From Dendrosporobacter quercicolus (lineage in GTDB: Bacteria > Bacillota > Negativicutes > DSM-1736 > Dendrosporobacteraceae): a stretch of 64,000 bases of DNA. A model generated the notes under the pieces. It was not told the DNA's origin and ran no database searches. It worked only from the letters and a program-made list of their open reading frames with translations. Below are positions 60,440 through 64,000 of this stretch, piece after piece (the stretch's first letter is position 1; every line of letters starts with the position of its first letter). Where the stretch lies: the NCBI RefSeq assembly GCF_900104455.1, contig NZ_FNHB01000005.1, positions 62,001 through 126,000 of the forward strand, in the 5' to 3' direction. Position numbers and translations under genes: made by a program.

Positions 60440-61237
60440 TTAATCAGTTTTTGCCTGTTTTGGCGGTATTATGCAAACTTCAGCAAAATCAATGGTCGAG
60501 CCGGCCGGGAAAATTTGCTGTGAACCATCTTTGGCCGGCAGGGTTGCCTTATCCTTAATGGCGCCGGTAAGTACCTCGCCGTCTTCATTAAAACTAAGCT
60601 GCCGGCCTTTACTAAATTTGATATAGCCGGCTGAATGCTCCTCGCCGGTCAGCAGCCGCCAGTTAACCGGCCGCAGGTAAGTGTCTTCCTCCAGTACTCC
60701 GGTTTTTACGGCGCCGGAGGGATAAAATTCGAGCAGGGTATTGCTTTTGAAGGTTACAAAACCGTATTTATTGTCGCCCAGGCGGATAGTGGCCTTATCC
60801 GCCAGTGTCCCTGAAAGGACATCGCCCTGTTCGCTGAAAGTTACGGCGGCGCCTCCTTTATACAGCAAATGACCGTAGCCGGGAATGGTTACGTTATATT
60901 CACGACTGATAAACGGATGGTAGTAGCGATGCAGGAATGGGCCAATGTCGGTGCGGACAGTGGTGTAGTAATAATCGTTAATTACCCTGTTCCAGCCACG
61001 GGGCTGTAAAAAAGTATTTTTATCCAGCGTTCCTGAAATAACTTCCCCCGTCTGATTCAACACAGCCACAGAGTCTTTTTTGAACTTGATAAATTTGCCC
61101 ACACTCCAGCCTTGCGGATGCAAGTCGGTATCCTTTTGCAGCAGAATACTTTCCCCGGCGGCGGCCGAAGCTTGCCCGGCAAGTAAGGTCAGGCAAATAA
61201 TGATGCCCGGTAAGATACGGGTAAAAAAGCGAAGCAT
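60440..61237 (-). CDS. Secreted protein with repeated beta motifs, unknown function
   Basis: 265 residues. A signal peptide (IICLTLLAGQASA) is followed by about five copies of a unit like F...GEV.SGTL...T.L.PRGW. Examples are AVLNQTGEVISGTLDKNTFLQP and SFNEDGEVLTGAIKDKATLP, reminiscent of MORN-type beta hairpins. No catalytic motif is seen. ATG 61237 with GGAG nine bases upstream is chosen over a GTG two codons earlier. It should be periplasmic. Confidence 0.75.
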   Translation of the reverse strand: MLRFFTRILPGIIICLTLLAGQASAAAGESILLQKDTDLHPQGWSVGKFIKFKKDSVAVLNQTGEVISGTLDKNTFLQPRGWNRVINDYYYTTVRTDIGPFLHRYYHPFISREYNVTIPGYGHLLYKGGAAVTFSEQGDVLSGTLADKATIRLGDNKYGFVTFKSNTLLEFYPSGAVKTGVLEEDTYLRPVNWRLLTGEEHSAGYIKFSKGRQLSFNEDGEVLTGAIKDKATLPAKDGSQQIFPAGSTIDFAEVCIIPPKQAKTD

Positions 61238-61406
61238 AAACACACTCTCCTTTGCGTAAAATTCATTCTCCTTAAACTATTCTTACCTGTATTCCATTTT
61301 CCTCCTGCCGATACAGTACCGGCCCAATTTACAGGCAGTGCGGTGCAGGGAACAAAGCAGCGTAAGGAAGGGGCGGGGTGCTGGAGGTTAATTTTGTCAG
61401 GATTAC

Positions 61407-61435
61407 TTGACAATTCGCAGAATTGCCGTTAAGAT
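61407..61435 (+). promoter_or_regulatory. Promoter of the glycine-riboswitch transcript
   Basis: TTGACA (61407-61412), 17 bases, TAAGAT (61430-61435); transcription would start near 61442 and give a leader of about 350 bases. Confidence 0.75.
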
Positions 61436-61530
61436 ATAAACGTACTAAAAATTTAATACAGTGTCCATATGAAGTTTGCGGAAATGCGATAAAGCGCTTG
61501 GTTTTGAGCAGTTTTTGGTTATAACCGTAA

Positions 61531-61628
61531 ACGGATGGAACTCTGGAGAGCCCCTGTCAGCAGGGCGCCGAAGGTGCAAAGCGGTTATGGATAATAACCG
61601 TTGAAACTCTCAGGCAAAAGGACAGAGC
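61531..61628 (+). promoter_or_regulatory. Glycine riboswitch (single aptamer)
   Basis: The gcvT-type aptamer core is clear: CTCTGGAGAG, then GGCGCCGAAGGTGCAA and finally CTCTCAGGCAAAAGGACAGAG-like sequence (written here in parts; 61606-61626). Only one aptamer is present; a second copy does not follow. The terminator at 61684-61709 is the likely expression platform for the amino-acid-binding protein gene. Confidence 0.93.
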
Positions 61629-61683
61629 ATTGCGGTTGCGTCACAGATCCAATTTGTTGATGGACCTCTTTGTTGTTCTTCTG

Positions 61684-61709
61684 AGTCAAATCGTATGATT
61701 TGACTTTTT
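61684..61709 (+). terminator. Terminator of the glycine riboswitch
   Basis: AGTCAAATC and GATTTGACT pair around four bases and run into five T residues, 85 bases before the start codon. Confidence 0.8.
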
Positions 61710-61794
61710 GCTTTGTATTGCTGACAGTTCGTGCAATTTTTTTACAGCGGTGCAAAAAGAGAAGTCAACTTTGAACATGGGGGGAGAGCTTTAC

Positions 61795-62961
61795 ATGAGA
61801 AAAAACTATTTTACATTGGTGACAGCATTGCTGCTGGCCGTACTAATCGCGGCAATGCTGGCAGGCTGCGGCAGCGCAGGCTCAAATGACATTAAGATCG
61901 GCCTGCTGAACGAACTTACCGGCGGCAATGCAACTTTGGGAACATCCTCCGCCAATGGGGCCAAACTGGCAATTAAAGAGGCCAATGCCCGGGGCGGCGT
62001 TCTGGGCAGGCAATTGCAGGCGGTGATTGCCGACAACAAAAGTGAGCCGTCCGAATCGGCAAACGCCATGACCAAGCTGGCAACTCAGGATCAGGCGGTG
62101 GCTGTAACCGGCGTTTTCGCCAGCTCCAATGCCATTGCCGCCTCAAGTGTGGCTGAAGCCGTTAAAGTGCCCTTTTTGGCGGTTGGGGCAACAAATCCCA
62201 AGGTAACTGTGGATGAAACAAGCGGAGCGGTCAAACAATATACTTTCCGGGTTTGCTTTATTGATCCGTTTCAAGGGACGGTTGGCGCAAATTTCGTGCT
62301 GAATACCCTGCAATTAACCAAAGCCGCCATACTGGTGGACAACAGCAGTGATTACAGCAAGGGACTGGCGGCTTTCTTTAAAGAAGCCTTTGCCAAAGGC
62401 GGCGGCAGAATTCTGGCTGAAGAGGCCTATCTGCAAAAAGATCAGGATTTTAAAACGGTTTTAACTAAGGTAAAGGCACTGGAGCCTGAAATCATTTATG
62501 TACCGGGTTATTATGAAGAAGTGGGCAAAATTGTCAGACAGGCCCGGGAACTGGGGATTACTGCGCCAATTGTGGGCGGCGACGGCTGGGATTCGCCCAA
62601 GCTGCTGGAGGTCGCAACGGCGCCGGCGCTGAACAATACGTATTTTACCAACCACTACTCGGTAGAAGATACCAGCCCGGCTTCGCAGGCTTTTGTCGAC
62701 GCTTATAAAAAAGAATACGGGCAAACGCCGGACGCGCTGGCGGTACTGGGGTATGACGCCGCCAATGTACTGATTGACGCCATCAAGCGGGCCAATAGCG
62801 TTGAACCGGAAAAAATCCGGGATGCGCTGGCTGACACCAAGGATTACCCGGCCATTACCGGCCTGACCACGCTCAATGCCAGTCACGATGCGGTAAAAAG
62901 CGCAGTTATCATTGAAATGAAAGATGGCCGGCAAATGTTTAAGGCTTCCGTTAAGCCTTAA
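61795..62961 (+). CDS. Amino-acid-binding lipoprotein (LivJ/LivK type), glycine-riboswitch controlled
   Basis: 388 residues. The lipobox MLAGC is followed by a type-I periplasmic binding protein: IKIGLLNELTGGNATLGTSSANGAKLAIKEANARGGV, VTGVFASSNAIAASSVAE and YGQTPDALAVLGYDAANVL. ATG 61795 is used (GGGGGGAGAG eight bases upstream); longer starts run into the terminator. The riboswitch suggests the ligand is glycine or a related amino acid. No permease or ATPase gene follows, so it must use a transporter encoded elsewhere. Confidence 0.9.
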   Translation: MRKNYFTLVTALLLAVLIAAMLAGCGSAGSNDIKIGLLNELTGGNATLGTSSANGAKLAIKEANARGGVLGRQLQAVIADNKSEPSESANAMTKLATQDQAVAVTGVFASSNAIAASSVAEAVKVPFLAVGATNPKVTVDETSGAVKQYTFRVCFIDPFQGTVGANFVLNTLQLTKAAILVDNSSDYSKGLAAFFKEAFAKGGGRILAEEAYLQKDQDFKTVLTKVKALEPEIIYVPGYYEEVGKIVRQARELGITAPIVGGDGWDSPKLLEVATAPALNNTYFTNHYSVEDTSPASQAFVDAYKKEYGQTPDALAVLGYDAANVLIDAIKRANSVEPEKIRDALADTKDYPAITGLTTLNASHDAVKSAVIIEMKDGRQMFKASVKP

Positions 62962-62971
62962 AACCCGGCTG

Positions 62972-63026
62972 AAAAACAATCAGGCTGTTTCGACCTGCCC
63001 AAGGTCGAAACAGCCTGATTGTTTTT
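62972..63026. terminator. Strong terminator after the binding-protein gene
   Basis: A 25-base arm (AAAAACAATCAGGCTG...) pairs with its perfect complement around four bases and ends in T5; usable in both directions. Confidence 0.9.
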
Positions 63027-63086
63027 GGGGGCTAAGTCGGTAGCCAGCTAACGGGTATTTTTGACTTGGTTTGTATAAAATTTATT

Positions 63087-63766
63087 CTACCGTTTCGGTA
63101 TCTGATAACATTCTAAAGCCTTATTTAAATAATCCTTAAAAGGTTTAAGCGCACGGTATTTTTCAATTACAATGTCATAGAAACGTTCAGCAGTCAACAC
63201 CGTCTTATCGGCTATGAAGCTTTGAGCATACCAACTTTTATGCTTCAAATACTCGGCCTGGGGGTGGTCTATATCATTACCCTTTGGAACGCGTTTTAGC
63301 TTTTCCCCCAGGACTGTAAAATATTTGGTAAATGCATTTCCTGTCACGATTTTTTCGAATTCATTGCCGTGGTCTGCAATGTAGTCCCGTACTCGGTTGG
63401 CGGCTTCTTGCCAACCGGAGCCATAAAGTCCGCCAGCGACAAAAGACTGTTCACCCGGTCGGATACAAAGATAATAGCCTAAAGGAATAAACGGTTTTCC
63501 CCAAGGGGATAGGTGTGCTCTGAAAGCGGGATTGTAAGGCTTTTTATCACTGCTGAATCTAATATCGCGGTTCAGTCTGAAAATCAATTCTTGGGGGGAT
63601 GAGCTAAGAACATATTTTCCCAAACACCGATTCGTTGAGTTAATTCCAGCACAATATGTTCAAATACAGCGGTTGCCGCTTTCTTTGCTTCTTTGTGTTG
63701 ATGATACCATTCCCGGTTGTTGTTTGCCAAATCAGCTAAATAAGTCAGCAGTTGTATTGTTTCCAC
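63087..63766 (-). pseudogene. DUF2461 family protein, split by a frameshift at a C-run
   Basis: Two frames carry the halves of one DUF2461 (TIGR02453) protein. The first (GTG 63766) has LADLANNNREWYHQHKEAKKAA and runs to WENMFLAHPPKN then a stop. The second continues QELIFRLNRDIRFSSDKKPYNP...to 63087. The break is at a run of six C on the minus strand (63593-63598); one extra C joins them as AHPPQELIFRLNRD. The intact protein would have about 226 residues, normal for the family. A sequencing error, a true mutation or a slippery site are all possible. Confidence 0.85.
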
Positions 63767-63768
63767 AG

Positions 63769-64000
63769 CTAAACCTGCATTTCATGCTGAATTGGAATCG
63801 CCGTGTTTTTTGCAAAGTCAATCACATATCCCGCGCCTGTTTCCAACAGAATAAAGCTGGCGGAAACAGGGTTTACCCGTATCAGCCGCATAACTGGCTC
63901 CGCCGCATAACGGGCGAATTGTTGCGGGAGCTGCTTTTCCACAAAAGCGGCGATCAGCTTATTTGACGCGCTGCAAGGATGCTCAAGCAGTGTGGCGCAG
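63769..64000 (-). CDS. Partial protein of unknown function, N-terminus outside the window
   Basis: An open frame enters from the right edge and stops with TAG at 63769, two bases before the DUF2461 start, so the two are coupled. The 76 visible residues (FVEKQLPQQFARYAAEP, LIRVNPVSASFILLETGAG) have no recognised motif. The stop placement and absence of internal stops support it being real. Confidence 0.55.
   Translation of the reverse strand, partial: CATLLEHPCSASNKLIAAFVEKQLPQQFARYAAEPVMRLIRVNPVSASFILLETGAGYVIDFAKNTAIPIQHEMQV

Overview
The window most likely comes from a spore-forming, Gram-negative-staining Firmicute (Negativicutes, Sporomusa/Pelosinus-like). The inference rests on two TonB-dependent outer-membrane receptors, one ending in the outer-membrane C-terminal Phe, found beside Firmicute hallmarks: a T-box leader, small CotF-type spore coat proteins, strong AGGAGG ribosome sites, and frequent GTG/TTG starts. 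An anaerobic, iron-centred metabolism is suggested by AhpC/AhpF, a nitrogenase-like operon and two NirJ-type radical SAM proteins of the siroheme-dependent heme route.

Layout. 1-3.2 kb: a truncated TonB receptor and a heavy-metal-binding protein form a minus-strand unit, divergent from an HxlR regulator and preceded by an unusual hairpin leader. 3.3-6.4 kb: glutamate racemase, a decayed glycerol dehydrogenase remnant, an ECF S-component and a DUF3231 protein. 6.6-10 kb: an AT-rich three-gene operon (DUF4116-like repeat protein, MoxR-type AAA+ ATPase, metallopeptidase-like/VWA protein). 10.2-13.3 kb: an Fe-S protein fragment, a trans-sulfuration PLP enzyme and a soluble PAS-MCP. 13.4-16.6 kb: a T-box leader with one Stem I (Trp codon in the specifier region) and two antiterminator/terminator modules, in front of a TrpXYZ-type ABC transporter. 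16.8-22.3 kb: a tannase-like esterase, a candidate small RNA, ahpCF, and an SRPBCC-like gene whose promoter is a near copy of the small-RNA promoter.

22.6-33.6 kb is the centrepiece. A GC-rich minus-strand operon runs TonB receptor, lipoprotein binding protein, two FecCD permeases, FecE ATPase, NifH-like reductase and two nitrogenase component-1-like subunits. It starts at a good Fur box and diverges from an AraC regulator that has its own Fur-like box. Import of an iron- or metal-chelate across both membranes is thus joined to an ATP-driven nitrogenase-type reductase. The Cys pattern (three in one subunit, one in the other) fits a single Fe-S cluster rather than a P-cluster, and the FeMo-cofactor ligands are not evident, so a chelate or tetrapyrrole-like substrate is more likely than N2.

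33.8-48.2 kb is accessory and housekeeping: XRE fusion regulators, a GyrI-like protein, an arginase-family enzyme, a KpsS/LipB-like protein, YjdM, PncB, spore coat proteins, an M23 peptidase, an orphan HlyD adaptor, a ZIP transporter, a YbaK deacylase, DapA, and a LysR/thioesterase divergent pair. 48.3-57 kb: a GNAT, DUF523, then TetR-NirJ1-NirJ2, a membrane-anchored FMN glutamate-synthase-like protein and a transmembrane MCP. 57.1-64 kb: two divergent XRE proteins around twin operators, an HD-GYP protein, a metallophosphoesterase, a secreted repeat protein, a glycine riboswitch controlling an orphan amino-acid-binding lipoprotein, a frameshifted DUF2461 gene and one partial gene. No tRNA, rRNA, CRISPR array or intact insertion sequence was seen.
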